A stretch of 64,000 bases of DNA from the NCBI GenBank assembly GCA_020137815.1, contig CM035352.1, positions 3,107,131 through 3,171,130 of the forward strand, in the 5' to 3' direction. The notes under the pieces were generated by a model. The model saw nothing but the letters and a program-made list of their open reading frames with translations, was not told where the DNA came from and made no database searches. Positions 1-11,277 of the stretch are shown here, piece after piece (position 1 is the first letter of the stretch; each line of letters starts with the position of its first letter). The DNA is from Hormiphora californensis (taxonomy: Eukaryota; Ctenophora; Tentaculata; Cydippida; Pleurobrachiidae). The translations under genes were made by a program, and so were the position numbers.

Positions 1-759
1 GAGTTTTCTCAGCACGTTGCTTGTTTTGATTTTCGTGCCTTCATTTTAACGAATAATTCTCTCAGAAAATGGGGCTCTAAAGCTGAAGCCTGGGCGAGTA
101 AAGTTATTGTAAAATATATGTATTCTTTATGTGCGAGGAAAATGGAAATCGTAGCATTTAGAGAAAATTGCTGTGCCAGCAACCACAAACAGGAGTTTAA
201 GAAAAGGATATTATATGGAGGAACAGATGTGTGAGAATGGGGAAGGCAGAGAGAGCGATCAGAGAGAGAGATAAAGAGGCAAGTTGTACAAGTTATTATC
301 GGAGGATAGAGAGCGCATGAAAATGTGTTCTTTTAACAGCACCTTCCACTCTGGCTAGGCGGGAAGTGCACGTTTAGCTATAATACCCCAAGACACGCCA
401 AGCTGTACTAAGCTGTACTAATTACTGTGGGCTGTACTAATTACTGTGGGCCTCGGTCTAAGGCCAAAGGTAATTGGTAGCTAAGAGCAAAACTTCGAGA
501 GATGATCGGTTAAGAGGAGAGAACTTAAACCATTGACTGCACCAATAGCTCTCTCTCTCTCCCTCCCTCCCTTTCTTTCTATATCCTTTTAGTTCTCTTT
601 AGCTTTCCCAGCACAGCAGCTGCACTGTTGTTCTGTGTGGTTTGGTTTACCATCTTGTTGTGCCACTATTGTTTGACCTCGTTTACGTTGAGTGTACCCG
701 TTGTATATATTACTGTCTATAACAGATGCCCCGCCCAGTGCCTCCAATAGTTTACTCTC
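1..759. other. Gene-free left edge
   Basis: I see no gene here. It holds a short tandem duplication around 405-450 (CTGTACTAATTACTGTGGG repeated), purine-rich tracts near 240-310 and a CT-rich tract near 545-600. It probably includes the promoter and 5' untranslated region of the GPCR that follows, but no promoter element is distinct enough to call. Confidence 0.4.
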
Positions 760-813
760 TTGAAAACAAATATTGGGTCTAAAATTAAAACTTTGCTTTG
801 CCTCTCAGATAAA

Positions 814-1992
814 ATGGACGATTTCTTCATGTCATTTAACAAAGGACCCTCAGGGGACAGTGGTAAAGGAGGAGGAGGAGGAAGTGAAGGTAGTAATTCA
901 AGTGGTATGGGTGATAACTTCAGTGATAACTTCAATGGAGATGGTGGTGGTATGGGTGGTAATTTCAGTGATAACTACAGTGGTAATTTCAGTGGTAAGA
1001 GTGGAGATAGTGATGGTAATGCAACGACATGGATACAGAATGTTGATGACATGAGACAAACTCTCTTAACAATCTGTGCACCTACATCTGCCCTAGGTAT
1101 TACCCTTAACACCCTCTGCCTGATCTATTTCCTAAAACACCAGCGAAAGGGGCTCGGCGATCAAATGGTCCTTGGGCTATGTGTATGTGATATTATCATG
1201 TGTCTCGTTCTCTTTGTCTACTTGTGGCTGCCCTTGGAACTGAGCGACCTATACCTTGTGTATGGTTTGGCGGTGCTCGATGGTATAATATTCGTGGATT
1301 ACCTCTTATCTCTCCTCTATACGGATACCCTTTGGTTCCTAAGGATGCATACCATTTTCCGGCCACTCAACCTGATAAACAGGAAGCTTGTTTACGGTTT
1401 CCTGACCATAGTTTGTATCATCTACATCGTGGTGACTGTGCTGTTTGGTTACTACATAAACGAGCCATGGCTGATGTACATGATATTTCAGGAACACTTG
1501 GCTTCTTGGTGTATGATCATTCGAAAGGGCGGACAGTTGGTATTTGTGTGTGTTATCCTCCTGGTAAATCTCGGTCAAATGGGAATAACGGTCGCAGCAG
1601 TTTGGCGACTTAACAAAACAGTTATTGGGTCTGCCAGTAATGGGACTAAAAAACGTGCAGCAGAGACAATCTTCCTGCTACTACTGATAAAGGCCCTTCA
1701 GATAATTGCCCAGTGCGTGGCGACTGTCCTGATTATCATAGAATCGAATTTTAGCAACTGGGATATTACCACCAATGAATCCATACCGTCTGGAATGAGG
1801 GAGTATGATGTATGGAAATACATCTTGATCTTCTATCTTGTTCTGGCTGCAAGCTCGCTGGGAAATCCAGTTGTTTATTTGTTCCGAAACCGCGGATTGG
1901 CGAATTGGATTAGAGCCAAGGTTGGACTTGGTACTGTGGTAAGGTCAGATAGTGTCTCTGTACAAGTTCATACTGAAACGCATCAACTGTAA
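814..1992 (+). CDS. Rhodopsin-type seven-transmembrane receptor
   Basis: Predicted plasma-membrane GPCR of 392 residues on one exon. The first 70 or so residues are an extracellular Gly/Ser/Asn-rich tail with repeats such as GGNFSDNYSGNFSG. Seven hydrophobic segments follow, the first near residues 83-107. The last ends in an NPxxY-type motif, NPVVY, at about 351-355, followed by a basic helix-8-like stretch (LFRNRGLANWIRAK). A clear DRY motif at the end of TM3 is missing. I prefer the ATG at 814 to the in-frame ATG at 760 because the bases just before it (GCTTTGCCTCTCAG) look like a 3' splice site, which suggests a 5'UTR intron. An AATAAA lies 36 bp past the stop. The ligand cannot be predicted. 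The membrane topology is secure; the subfamily is inferred. Confidence 0.85.
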   Translation: MDDFFMSFNKGPSGDSGKGGGGGSEGSNSSGMGDNFSDNFNGDGGGMGGNFSDNYSGNFSGKSGDSDGNATTWIQNVDDMRQTLLTICAPTSALGITLNTLCLIYFLKHQRKGLGDQMVLGLCVCDIIMCLVLFVYLWLPLELSDLYLVYGLAVLDGIIFVDYLLSLLYTDTLWFLRMHTIFRPLNLINRKLVYGFLTIVCIIYIVVTVLFGYYINEPWLMYMIFQEHLASWCMIIRKGGQLVFVCVILLVNLGQMGITVAAVWRLNKTVIGSASNGTKKRAAETIFLLLLIKALQIIAQCVATVLIIIESNFSNWDITTNESIPSGMREYDVWKYILIFYLVLAASSLGNPVVYLFRNRGLANWIRAKVGLGTVVRSDSVSVQVHTETHQL

Positions 1993-2027
1993 AATGTGCA
2001 GACTATTTCACAGCTAACTAACTATTA

Positions 2028-2033
2028 AATAAA
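2028..2033 (+). terminator. Poly(A) signal of the GPCR
   Basis: AATAAA lies 36 bp after the GPCR stop codon. The next gene converges on it and its stop is at 2115, so the two genes share a very short 3' intergenic space. Confidence 0.6.
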
Positions 2034-2114
2034 TTATTTATCGCTGTTTTTGTGTAATACATACAATAATGACTAAATGATAGTTCAAAACAACTTCAAA
2101 TGTTGTCTCTTTCT

Positions 2115-4161
2115 TCAGCCTTTCCCAAATTCACTCTCCATGGCTTGAACCAACATATCCAATCCACTGGTATCCCCACAAGGCTCCACTTTAGGTACCA
2201 CCGTTTCTCCATGTGGGACCATCAGATCCGGCAGGGCATCATACGATCTCAGTTCATTCAGTGTCACTTGACCTTGTGGCGGGTCATGTGACACAAACGA
2301 AAGACAATCCAACGGTCGAGGAACATCTTCCGCGGGTCCGAGGAGGAAATCTCGAGGGTGGTAAGAGGTGGGTTTGGGATGAAGTGGTAGAAGCCAGAGG
2401 ATCACTGCATACTGGTTACAAAGGGGGTCCGAGAGGAAGGCACGGACACACACGTAGTAGAGCCTGTCTGGACCGGTAATTGAGAACACATCACCTACAC
2501 GATACTTCACACCTAGGGAGAGACAGAGTTTTCAAATAAAACCGAACTCAATTCAAAGAATACTGGTGTAACTTGAGAGTAAACTGCTGTACTTACCTTT
2601 GTAGTAAATCTGGTTTGTTGTACAGTATGTAGCAGGCTTCAACTGTAGTTTAGTTAGAGCCTTCCTTCCCCTCAAATCACTCCTAACTCTCTTTGCCTGA
2701 AGTAAACAAGATGACAAACAATGACAATCACGCGATAACTTTTGCTCTGCGGAACCTTGTTTTGTTCAAACCCATTTTATTTTATTCTATTTTTCGGGCG
2801 GGGCGTGCGAAAGGGGGTCTAGCTAGGCAAGCGGGACCCTCACAGAAATAAAATGCAGTGTGAGCTACACACGATATGATACACACACACACACCATAGA
2901 ACGGATCACCCACCTTTTTACTATGAATATGATTGATTCTCCGACCATGAGTTGCTTTCGGTTTGGGTCTCGAATCCACACTGCACACTGCACACAGAAT
3001 GATCCCGTTAGGTCCATGAAACCAAGTCTCACTCTGTTCATTGTCACACCTCATACACGATTGTTTGGTTTTGTTCTGCCGGGTCACCGGACCATCCTGG
3101 ACTGGAGATGGGGTTGAAACTGGAGGAGGAGGAGGATCAGAAGGGTAGGATGATTCCTCCGGTTTTTCTAGCTCCTCTTCCATCATCTCTGCCTCCAAAA
3201 CTTCTTCTTTAACCTCCTGTTCAGTGACTGGTGGGGGTGTGACTGGAGGGGGAGGAGGAGGCGGGGGTGGTTGCGGTGGTGGTTCAGTAGCTGGGAGGGG
3301 TGGTTGTGATTTCACCACGGGGGAAGGACTTATTCTTCCATTACTGTGGAACTTCCCGTGACTGGATGAGGAGGAGGGTGTTGATACCACTGTATTGACA
3401 CTGTGTGATCCAGGTGTAACAGGTCCACTGTGTGATCCAGATGTAACAGGTCCACTGTGTGATCCAGGTGTAACAGGCCCACTGTGTGATCCAGGTGTAA
3501 CAGGCCCACTGTGTGATCCAGGTGTAACAGGTCCACTGTGTGATCCAGATGTAACAGGTCCACTGTGTGATCCAGATGTAACAGGTCCACTGTGTGATCC
3601 AGATGTAACAGGTCCACTGTGTGATCCAGATGTAACAGGTCCACTGTGTGATCCAGATGTAACAGGTCCACTGTGTGATCCAGATGTAACAGGTCCACTG
3701 TGTGATCCAGATGTAACAGGTCCACTGTGTGATCCAGATGTAACAGGTCCACTGTGTGACCCAGATGTAACAGGTCCACTGTGTGATCCAGATGTAACAG
3801 GTCCAGACCCCATAATATTATGTGATGTAATAGGTCCAGCTGAGGGGGCCGTCCTTAGAAATGGAAACTGGGGTAGATCATCATTTAGAGAGGAGTTCAG
3901 TCCGAGGGCCTCACGTTGTCTGTTATAGATCTCCTCTGGTGTTATGGGTGTGTTGTTCCGGGAGGTGGGTTCCGGGCCAACAGGGCAGTCTCGGGGCCGG
4001 GCTGGTCTTCCTGCATCGTCTGTAGAGGATCGGGAGGGTTCAGAGGAGGAGGGAGGCGTGAAATTGTTATCCGTTCTCTGGGATGAGGAATGGTCGAGGA
4101 ATGGTTTTAGTTCTGAACTTGCTTTCAGCAGATCTTCAACACTTGCAAAACTGTCTTTCAT
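2115..4161 (-). CDS. GATAD1: GATAD1-like GATA zinc-finger chromatin protein
   Basis: Three exons join in phase: 4161-2914, 2696-2597 and 2512-2115, giving 581 residues. A GATA-type finger, CxxC-x17-CxxC (CMRC 369-372, CAVC 390-393), precedes a C-terminal domain from about residue 450. That domain matches GATAD1 at several points: YYKGVKYRVGDVFSI, the aromatic/WL core, and the FLLGPAEDVPRPLDCLSFV stretch. GATAD1 is known as a nuclear chromatin reader found with H3K4me3-linked complexes. Human GATAD1 is about 270 residues with the finger at the extreme N-terminus. Here about 365 extra residues precede it, including 15 PVTSGSHSG-type repeats and Pro-rich tracts. An upstream in-frame ATG at 4233 also exists. 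I chose 4161 because CCACTTTAG just before it resembles a splice acceptor. Family confident, start uncertain. Confidence 0.85.
2787..2830 (+). repeat. Dispersed repeat in GATAD1-like intron
   Basis: A short block (TTTCGGGCGGGGCGTGCGAA followed by GGGTCTAGCTAGGC) recurs near 57195-57237 and, decayed, near 55540-55584. Both of those copies are preceded by TTCTAACCCTCC. It looks like the conserved end of an interspersed repeat lying in this intron. Confidence 0.55.
3403..3808 (-). repeat. 27-bp coding minisatellite (15 copies)
   Basis: Tandem 27-bp units inside exon 1 of the GATAD1-like gene encode PVT(S/P)GSHSG fifteen times. Copies differ mainly at the Ser/Pro codon. Because 27 is a multiple of three, the array keeps the gene in frame whatever its copy number. 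It is also open in other frames on both strands, which creates spurious long open frames. Confidence 0.9.
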
Positions 4162-4465
4162 TTGTCCTAAAGTGGCGGGTTGGGATGATTTTGAGACATG
4201 GAAACAAGACACGATTAATATATTCTGTATCACATTGAAAGCGGAATAAATAAATTCAATAACACAACAATAAACAATTCAACTTTCAATAGAGATTCAG
4301 CTCAGTCCCCTTGTTCCCTCACAGCATCACTGAAGTAGTCATGAAACGCTTTCCCAGCCATTGAACTGATCGTATTGTCTCCACAACCCCCCACGAAAGA
4401 GAGAGAGAGTCTGAACAAGACGCTAGTACCCAGTAAACCTTATCTTGAGGTTATTCACCCAATAC

Positions 4466-5856
4466 TCAACCCTCGGCCAGTGCCTTGTTTTCACTGTTAG
4501 GACGTTTATTTCGGCACGAGAAGGCAGAAAGTAAAGATTCACATTTTGCAATTCCCAAATTCTCCTCCTCGTAACCAACAAAATGTGACTGTATCTTGTG
4601 AAAGATGAGAATAATAATAGCGGCCAGGACCAGGCGACATAACCGCTCACTTCCTTCAGGATAACTGTAAATTTCCTTTAGCTCAAACTTTGAAACGAAC
4701 TGATGGGTGAGAAGAGTTATTGTATGTGGGGGGGGGGTCAAAGAAGAAAAAAAATCTTGTCATTGACAAAACATCACTGCTATTAGATGGTACATGATTT
4801 GAAAATGATGGTACACTTACCGAGATAAACAGGGTGAACAGCTGCTTGATATACTCCCCCATGTTAGGGAAAGTGCCCAGGAAATGCTCTATCGCTGTGT
4901 TAGTAATTGTCTCCTGGATAGACGATAGAGATTTGAGGATCCAGAGAATTGGTCCGGGTTTAGAGGTTGAGATGTAGAGAACTGCTGCTGAGAGACGGTG
5001 CAACCAGTGGAGACCTGCAGGAGATGACGTGGAACATTAGGTATTGATCGAGAGGGGAGAGAAACAGATAGAAAGAGAGTGAGAGACAGAGCTACGGAGA
5101 CAGGGAGAGACCTAGATACAGAGAGGTATAGATGGGTAGAAAGAAAGGGCGTTGTTACATACCTAACCATGGAGAATGGTTCCTCAGGAAGCCCTGTACC
5201 AGAACCTCTGCAACCACACCCCCCTCTTGTAGGATTGTCAGACCGTGGATGGGGGCCTGGTGATCCAGCTTAGCTTGTACCACCGTGCTATCAAAGTAGA
5301 ACACCGAGTAGTTCTCCGCCATCAGAGAGAAGTTATAACTGAGCGATAGGTAATAGTCCTTTGTCTTGTTGAGCGGCAGACTGACAGGATTCTCTAACAA
5401 GGACTGGTAAAATGATCCAGCATTGTAGTCTGAGTCAAACAGCCAGTAACTAATCTTTATGAGCTGCATAAAGTGGAAATCGTTGAGCTTGTCAGCGGAT
5501 GTGTTGCTAAGATACTCCACCAAGACGCAGTTTCGCCCACCGTGGTCCACAAAGAGCTCTGTTTCTCTGTTGCACTCCACCGGGTCCTGTTGGAGAGGAG
5601 TTTATCAAACTATTTAAATCACAAAATATTGGCGACAAAAACGATTTCTTACGTAAATGATATCAGCTCTTATTTTCTGTAGTCCCTGTCCCATAGGAAG
5701 CTGGCTTGGAGCCAGAAGAAGATCCTTCAGTGTGAAAGTATCGTTGTGTAAGAAGAGGAGGATCAGGGACGCAATGGAGGATAGGAGACATGTAGAGATT
5801 GCAAGGATAAGCAGAGTTATCACATAACTTTTCAACGTCTTAAACACAAAATACAT
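4466..5856 (-). CDS. Four-exon membrane protein, family not recognised
   Basis: Exons 5856-5653, 5586-5163, 5014-4821 and 4699-4466 all have GT-AG borders and join in phase to 351 residues. A hydrophobic segment at residues 11-36 is preceded by a short basic tail (MYFVFKTLKS), so it is an N-terminal signal anchor. About 200 residues of probable lumenal or extracellular domain follow, with N-glycosylation sequons NTS, NKT, NFS and NYS. Further hydrophobic stretches lie at the end of exon 3 (YIKQLFTLFIS) and in exon 4 (LCRLVLAAIIILIF), before a Lys/Asn-rich C-terminal tail. This layout (N-terminal anchor, glycosylated domain, C-terminal membrane segments) recalls small TMEM proteins such as TMEM231, but I see no decisive signature. 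The stop lies about 300 bp upstream of the GATAD1-like start on the same strand. Confidence 0.7.
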
Positions 5857-6209
5857 GGCCTGTAAAATAAGTTTTTAAATTGCGTTGCAAATCATTGACA
5901 TTTCTTTTGGCCTACGCTGCAGTCCCATGTTTTTTCCCGTGATATAATCACAATATGACGCCCTGGGGTACAATCGATGGTGGACTGCCCCAAAAACTCT
6001 TTGTTTAATGTTATCCCCCATACTTCTGCGATAACTGGAGTTCCTGCTTAGGTAGAGACTTTATCTCAAGTGCATTGGAAAGGTCTTAAAATTATCTTTC
6101 CAGTGCACCTAGAATGAAGTCTTATCTTATCTTATTAGGAACCGGATATATCATCAGAAACTTAAAAGAGGAGAGAACAGTTTTTTGAAACGGATTTGAA
6201 AATAAAATA
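5857..6209. other. Upstream region of membrane-protein gene
   Basis: No gene seen. This should contain the promoter of the membrane-protein gene on the minus strand. A short inverted pair around 6070-6125 (AGTGCATTGGAAAGGTC against CTTTCCAGTGCACCT) is the only structure I noticed. Confidence 0.4.
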
Positions 6210-7098
6210 GGGATCCCTAAAAAATTTCAGTATTTACACAGAGTTTACACAGTCTTTACTCAGTGGTTACACCCAGAGCGGCGCGTGCTGCGCACAGTGG
6301 CTTTTTCCAAGAAAATATTGGATTGTGTGCTGCACAATTGACAAAATTGAGCGCTGCGGCGAAAAAAGTTTCCGAAAACGCTGCAAATCGAGTGCGAAAG
6401 ACGCAGTCGTTACACCCAGAGCGGCGCGGGCGCTCTGGGTGTAACGACTGAGTAAAGACTGTGTTTGGCATACGTTGCAGGCCCCTTATAATATAATATA
6501 AGGGGCCTGGAGGGAATACCGCGCTGGGGGGGAATACATAATCAATCATATCTCCGGTTCCAGATAAGGTACAGAAATCGTTTTGGTAGCGTTGGAAAGA
6601 AGAAGATAACAGCTTTCAAATGCAACCGGTTTCAGGTCTCTATCTTATCAGGAACAGGAGATATGAACCAAACTCCGCAAAATCGAGTGCGGTAAAATAA
6701 AAAATTTCGAGATTTTAATTCAAATTTGAAACAAAGTGTTCCTGCAGGGACCTGTGACGTCACTTTTTGAAAACAACCCATCTTTGAACGGTTATTGCTC
6801 AGCCTCCTGAAGTCCAATTAACTTCTCTCAAAAACAGCAAGGTAGATAATTGTCAGATCTAACAGCTAGTGAAAGAATCAAGTCAAACGGACTTCAGGGG
6901 CCAAAGTTATAAGCACCGCCGTTTTTTCGCTCGCAAAGTTATCTTCGACCCAGCCGGGCCCGTCCTGAGCTCAGGCCAAACGCGCGCGCGGCATTCCCTT
7001 CAGTCCCCTCGTTGCGGGGGTGCGCGCATGAGGGGGCTGCAGCGCATTCCAAAGACTGTGTAAACTCTGTGTAAATACTGAACTTTTTTAGGGATCCC
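6210..7098. mobile_element. Non-autonomous inverted-repeat transposon, TA-flanked
   Basis: The ends are long terminal inverted repeats of about 55 bp. They begin GGGATCCCTAAAAAA and include TTTACACAGAGTTTACACAG on the left, mirrored on the right. TA dinucleotides flank both ends, as in Tc1/mariner-like targets. The 889-bp interior has no transposase. It carries further inverted copies of a GTTACACCCAGAGCG motif (near 6265, 6410 and inverted near 6430) and a short palindrome at 6480-6508. Family assignment is inferred from the TA site alone. Confidence 0.7.
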
Positions 7099-7198
7099 TA
7101 TTGGAAATTTTATTTTTCACAAATAATCCGTGCGCGCATGGCATATTTGGCAAATTTGTGCGCGGCGTATAAAAGCATCGTTTTTCTTAAAATCTCGC

Positions 7199-7545
7199 GT
7201 GCATGTAACTGTAACTGTAACCGTAACTGTAACTGTATATGTAACTGTAACTAAAATTGAAACTGCAACAGTTACAGTTACAGTTACAGTTACAGTTACA
7301 GTTACAGTTACAGTTACAGTTACAGTTACAGTTACAGTTACAGTTACAGTTACAGTTACAGTTACAGTTATAATTACATTTACAGTTACAGTTACAGTTA
7401 CAGTTACAGTTACAGTTACAGTTACAGTTACAGTTACAGTTACAGTTATAATTACATTTACATTTACAGTTACAGTTACAGTGTAACTGTAAGTGTAACT
7501 GTAAGTGTAACTGTAACTGTAACTGTTACTTACAGTTAAAGATTT
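7199..7545. repeat. CAGTTA hexanucleotide microsatellite
   Basis: Tandem hexamers fill this stretch. A TAACTG-oriented block lies at 7202-7258, a long CAGTTA-oriented block at about 7268-7485, then TAACTG again. The orientation flips make it partly self-complementary. The same hexamer motif reappears after the LINE at about 16415-16500. Confidence 0.9.
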
Positions 7546-7598
7546 CAGTTATAGTTTGGAATTGGTTACGAAGTCACCCCTTTTATTGCATACAAAGC

Positions 7599-7879
7599 AT
7601 GAGTTGTTATAACGGAGGGGTAATCAAACACACACCTCAGAAGGTTCAGCGGAGGAAATTCAGCCCCCTGGAACCACTGAAAAGGAGAAGGCGGAAACTA
7701 AAAACAAGACTGGAAGCAATCTCTTCTGTCAATGTTAACATCTCCAAAATCGAAGCACTCGAAAACGAGCTCACAATACTTGAGGAGAAGATAAAACACT
7801 CTGTGGATGAATCAATCGAGAAGAAGGAACACAGCGCTGTTGATACGATCAAGGTCAACCCACGATATTTCTTTTCCTA
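7599..7879 (+). pseudogene. LINE ORF2, N-terminal piece
   Basis: This carries the basic, coiled-coil-prone linker (RRRRKLKTRLEA, then IEALENELTILEEKI) that precedes the reverse transcriptase in this class of LINE. It ends in NPRYFFS exactly where the inserted transposon begins. In intact relatives this motif is followed by a YAKRLSKVKS-like stretch, which is found at 14509 onward, in frame. The ATG at 7599 is just the first one available; the true element is longer. Confidence 0.75.
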
Positions 7880-8458
7880 GGGGAAACTCTAACTGAATGC
7901 CTGCGCAGTAATCAGGGTGTGAACTGCATGTCGTGTTTGCTAGTCGCGAGCGCGCTTGCGAGACAAGCAAACACGTCAAGGTTCATTAACAAGCATGCTG
8001 CTCAGTCATTTTAGATTTAATACACAATGTAAGGATACCATGTAATAGGTGAGACTCTTGCCGTCACCCTCGTTCAAGTCCCGTGAAAAACGGAGCAGTA
8101 CACGCAAACTGATGCCCATTTTCCTCGCGTGACCCCGATTCAGCAGTTTGAGACACCAACTCTTTAGGGGGCCATATCTCAGGAACCAGACAAGATATGA
8201 AAAATCGCCGTCTAATGAGGCGTACAGTTTTTAATCTAGTTTACCACTGTACCGGCCGTTTCACTCTCCGACCTAAAACAAAAATCGCAACCCCACAAAA
8301 CTTCAAAATAATGAAATTCGCATCTCGCATGTCGTGTTGCATGTCGTGTTGCATGTCGTGTCATGTTATTGACGCGCTCGCGTTCAACTCTCACACAGCA
8401 GCTGCAGAACATGGCGGGAAACATCGAGGAGTAGAGAGAGGGTCGGTGCCGAATCAAA

Positions 8459-11265
8459 TATTTCTTGATCTTGATCTACTCCATCTCTCAGCTATCCTAC
8501 CCCTCATCAACTCGATCTCTCAGCTACCCTACCCCTCATCTACTCCATCTTTCAGCTACCCTACCCCTTATCTAGTCCATCTCTCAGCTACCCTACTCCT
8601 CATCTACTCCATCTCTCAGCTTCCCTATTAGGGAAGCATAGAGATGGAAACGATTAGGGGTAGGGAATCCCTATCCATAATCGTTTCCATCTCTATGCTT
8701 CCCTAGCCCTCATCAACTCCATCTTTCAGCTACCCTACCCCTAATCTAGTCCATCTCTCCGCTACCCTACTCCTCATCTACTCCATCTCTCAGCTACCCT
8801 ACCTCCCATTTACTCCATCTCTCAGCTACCCTACCTCCCATTTACTCCATCTCTCAGCTTCCCTACCTCCCATTTACTCCATCTCTCAGCTTACCTACCT
8901 CCCATTTACTCCATATCTCAGCTTCCCTACCTGCCATTTACTCCATCTCTCAGATACCCTACCTCCCATTTACTCCATCTCTCAGCTTACCTACCTTCCA
9001 TTTACTCCATCTCTCAGCTTCCCTACCTCCCATTTACTCCATCCCTCAGCTACCCTACCTCCCATTTGATCCATCTCTCAGCTTCCCTACCTCCCATTTA
9101 CTCCATTTCTCAGCTTCCCTACCTCCCATTTGATCCATCTCTCAGCTTCCCTACCTCCCATTTACTCCATTTCTCAGCTACCCTACCTCCCATTTACTCC
9201 ATCTCTCAGCTTCCCTACCTCCCATTTACTCCATCCCTCAGCTACCCTACCTCCCATTTGATCCATCTCTCAGCTTCCCTACCTCCCATTTACTCCATTT
9301 CTCAGCTTCCCTACCTCTCATTTAGTACTCCATCTCTCAGCTACCCTACCTCCCATTTACTCCATCTCTCAGCTTCCCTACCTCCCATTTACTCCATCTC
9401 TCAGCTACCCTACCTCCCATTTGATCCATCTCTCAGCTTCCCTACCTCCCATTTACTCCATTTCTCAGCTTCCCTACCTCTCATTTAGTACTCCATCTCT
9501 CAGCTACCCTACCTCCCATTTACTCCATCTCTCAGCTTCCCTACCTCCCATTTACTCCATCTCTCAGCTACCCTACCTCCCATTTACTCCATCTCTCAGC
9601 TTCCCTACCTCCCATTTACTCCATCTCTCAGCTACCTTACCTTCCATTTACTCCATCTCTCAGCTACCTTACCTTCCATTTACTCCATCTCTCAGCTTCC
9701 CTTCCTCCCATTTACTCCATCTCTCAGCTACCCTACCTCCCATTTACTCCATCTCTCAGCTACCCTACCTCCCATTTACTCCATCTCTCAGCTACCCTAC
9801 CTCCCATTTACTCCATCTCTCAGCTTACCTACCTCCCATTTACTCCATCTCTCAGCTTCCCTACCTCCCATTTACTCCATCCCTCAGCTTCCCTACCTCC
9901 CATTTACTCCATCTCTCAGCTACCCTACCACCCATTTACTCCATCTCTCAGCTTTCCTACCTCCAATTTACTCCATATCTCAGCTTCCCTACCTGCCATT
10001 TACTCCATCTCTCAGATACCCTACCTCCCATTTACTCCATCTCTCAGCTTACCTACCTCCCATTTACTCCATCTCTCAGCTTCCCTACCTCCCATTTACT
10101 CCATCCCTCAGCTACCCTACCTCCCATTTGATCCATCTCTCAGCTTCCCTACCTCCCATTTACTCCATCTCTCAGCTACCCTACCTCCCATTTACTCCAT
10201 CTCTCAGCTTCCCTACCTCCCATTTGATCCATCTCTCAGCTTCCCTACCTCCCATTTACTCCATCTCTCAGCTACCCTACCTCCCATTTACTCCATCTCT
10301 CAGCTTCCCTACCTCCCATTTACTCCATCTCTCAGCTACCCTACCTCCCATTTGATCCATCTCTCAGCTTCCCTACCTCCCATTTACTCCATTTCTCAGC
10401 TTCCCTACCTCTCATTTAGTACTCCATCTCTCAGCTACCCTACCTCCCATTTACTCCATCTCTCAGCTTCCCTACCTCCCATTTACTCCATCTCTCAGCT
10501 ACCCTACCTCCCATTTACTCCATCTCTCAGCTTCCCTACCTCCCATTTACTCCATCTCTCAGCTACCTTACCTTCCATTTACTCCATCTCTCAGCTACCT
10601 TACCTTCCATTTACTCCATCTCTCAGCTTCCCTTCCTCCCATTTACTCCATCTCTCAGCTACCCTACCTCCCATTTACTCCATCTCTCAGCTACCCTACC
10701 TCCCATTTACTCCATCTCTCAGCTACCCTACCTCCCATTTACTCCATCTCTCAGCTTACCTACCTCCCATTTACTCCATCTCTCAGCTTCCCTACCTCCC
10801 ATTTACTCCATCCCTCAGCTTCCCTACCTCCCATTTACTCCATCTCTCAGCTACCCTACCACCCATTTACTCCATCTCTCAGCTTTCCTACCTCCAATTT
10901 ACTCCATATCTCAGCTTCCCTACCTGCCATTTACTCCATCTCTCAGATACCCTACCTCCCATTTACTCCATCTCTCAGCTTACCTACCTCCCATTTACTC
11001 CATCTCTCAGCTTCCCTACCTCCCATTTACTCCATCCCTCAGCTACCCTACCTCCCATTTGATCCATCTCTCAGCTTCCCTACCTCCCATTTACTCCATC
11101 TCTCAGCTACCCTACCTCCCATTTACTCCATCTCTCAGCTTCCCTACCTCCCATTTGATCCATCTCTCAGCTTCCCTACCTCCCATTTACTCCATCTCTC
11201 AGCTACCCTACCTCCCATTTACTCCATCTCTCAGCTTCCCTACCTCCCATTTACTCCATCTCTCA
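8459..11265 (+). repeat. 32-bp minisatellite, left arm
   Basis: The unit is 32 bp with core CATTTACTCCATCTCTCAGC. Variants differ at a few positions (TTCCC/TACCC, TTTGATCC/TTTACTCC). A 931-bp block is duplicated: the stretch at 9421-10355 recurs at 10352-11286 almost base for base. Since 32 is not divisible by 3, three units make a 96-bp, 32-residue translation repeat, which explains the long spurious open frames. Confidence 0.9.
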
Positions 11266-11277
11266 GGGGTAGGAATG

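Noticed and set aside
3330-3928. Long open frames on both strands over the 27-bp repeat (LLHLDHTVD and CDPDVTGPL types)
   Set aside because: Shadows of the PVTSGSHSG coding repeat of the GATAD1-like gene.
4466-5856. Naming the membrane protein TMEM231, TMEM248 or seipin
   Set aside because: Only the general topology agrees; I could not match a diagnostic sequence block.
7130-7486. 118-codon TVTVTV frame
   Set aside because: Translation of the CAGTTA microsatellite.
8197-8631. 144-codon frame with CCMSCCMSCH cysteines, mirrored at 13559-13993
   Set aside because: It exists twice only because it lies in the palindrome arms. It runs into minisatellite and has no start context or known motif.
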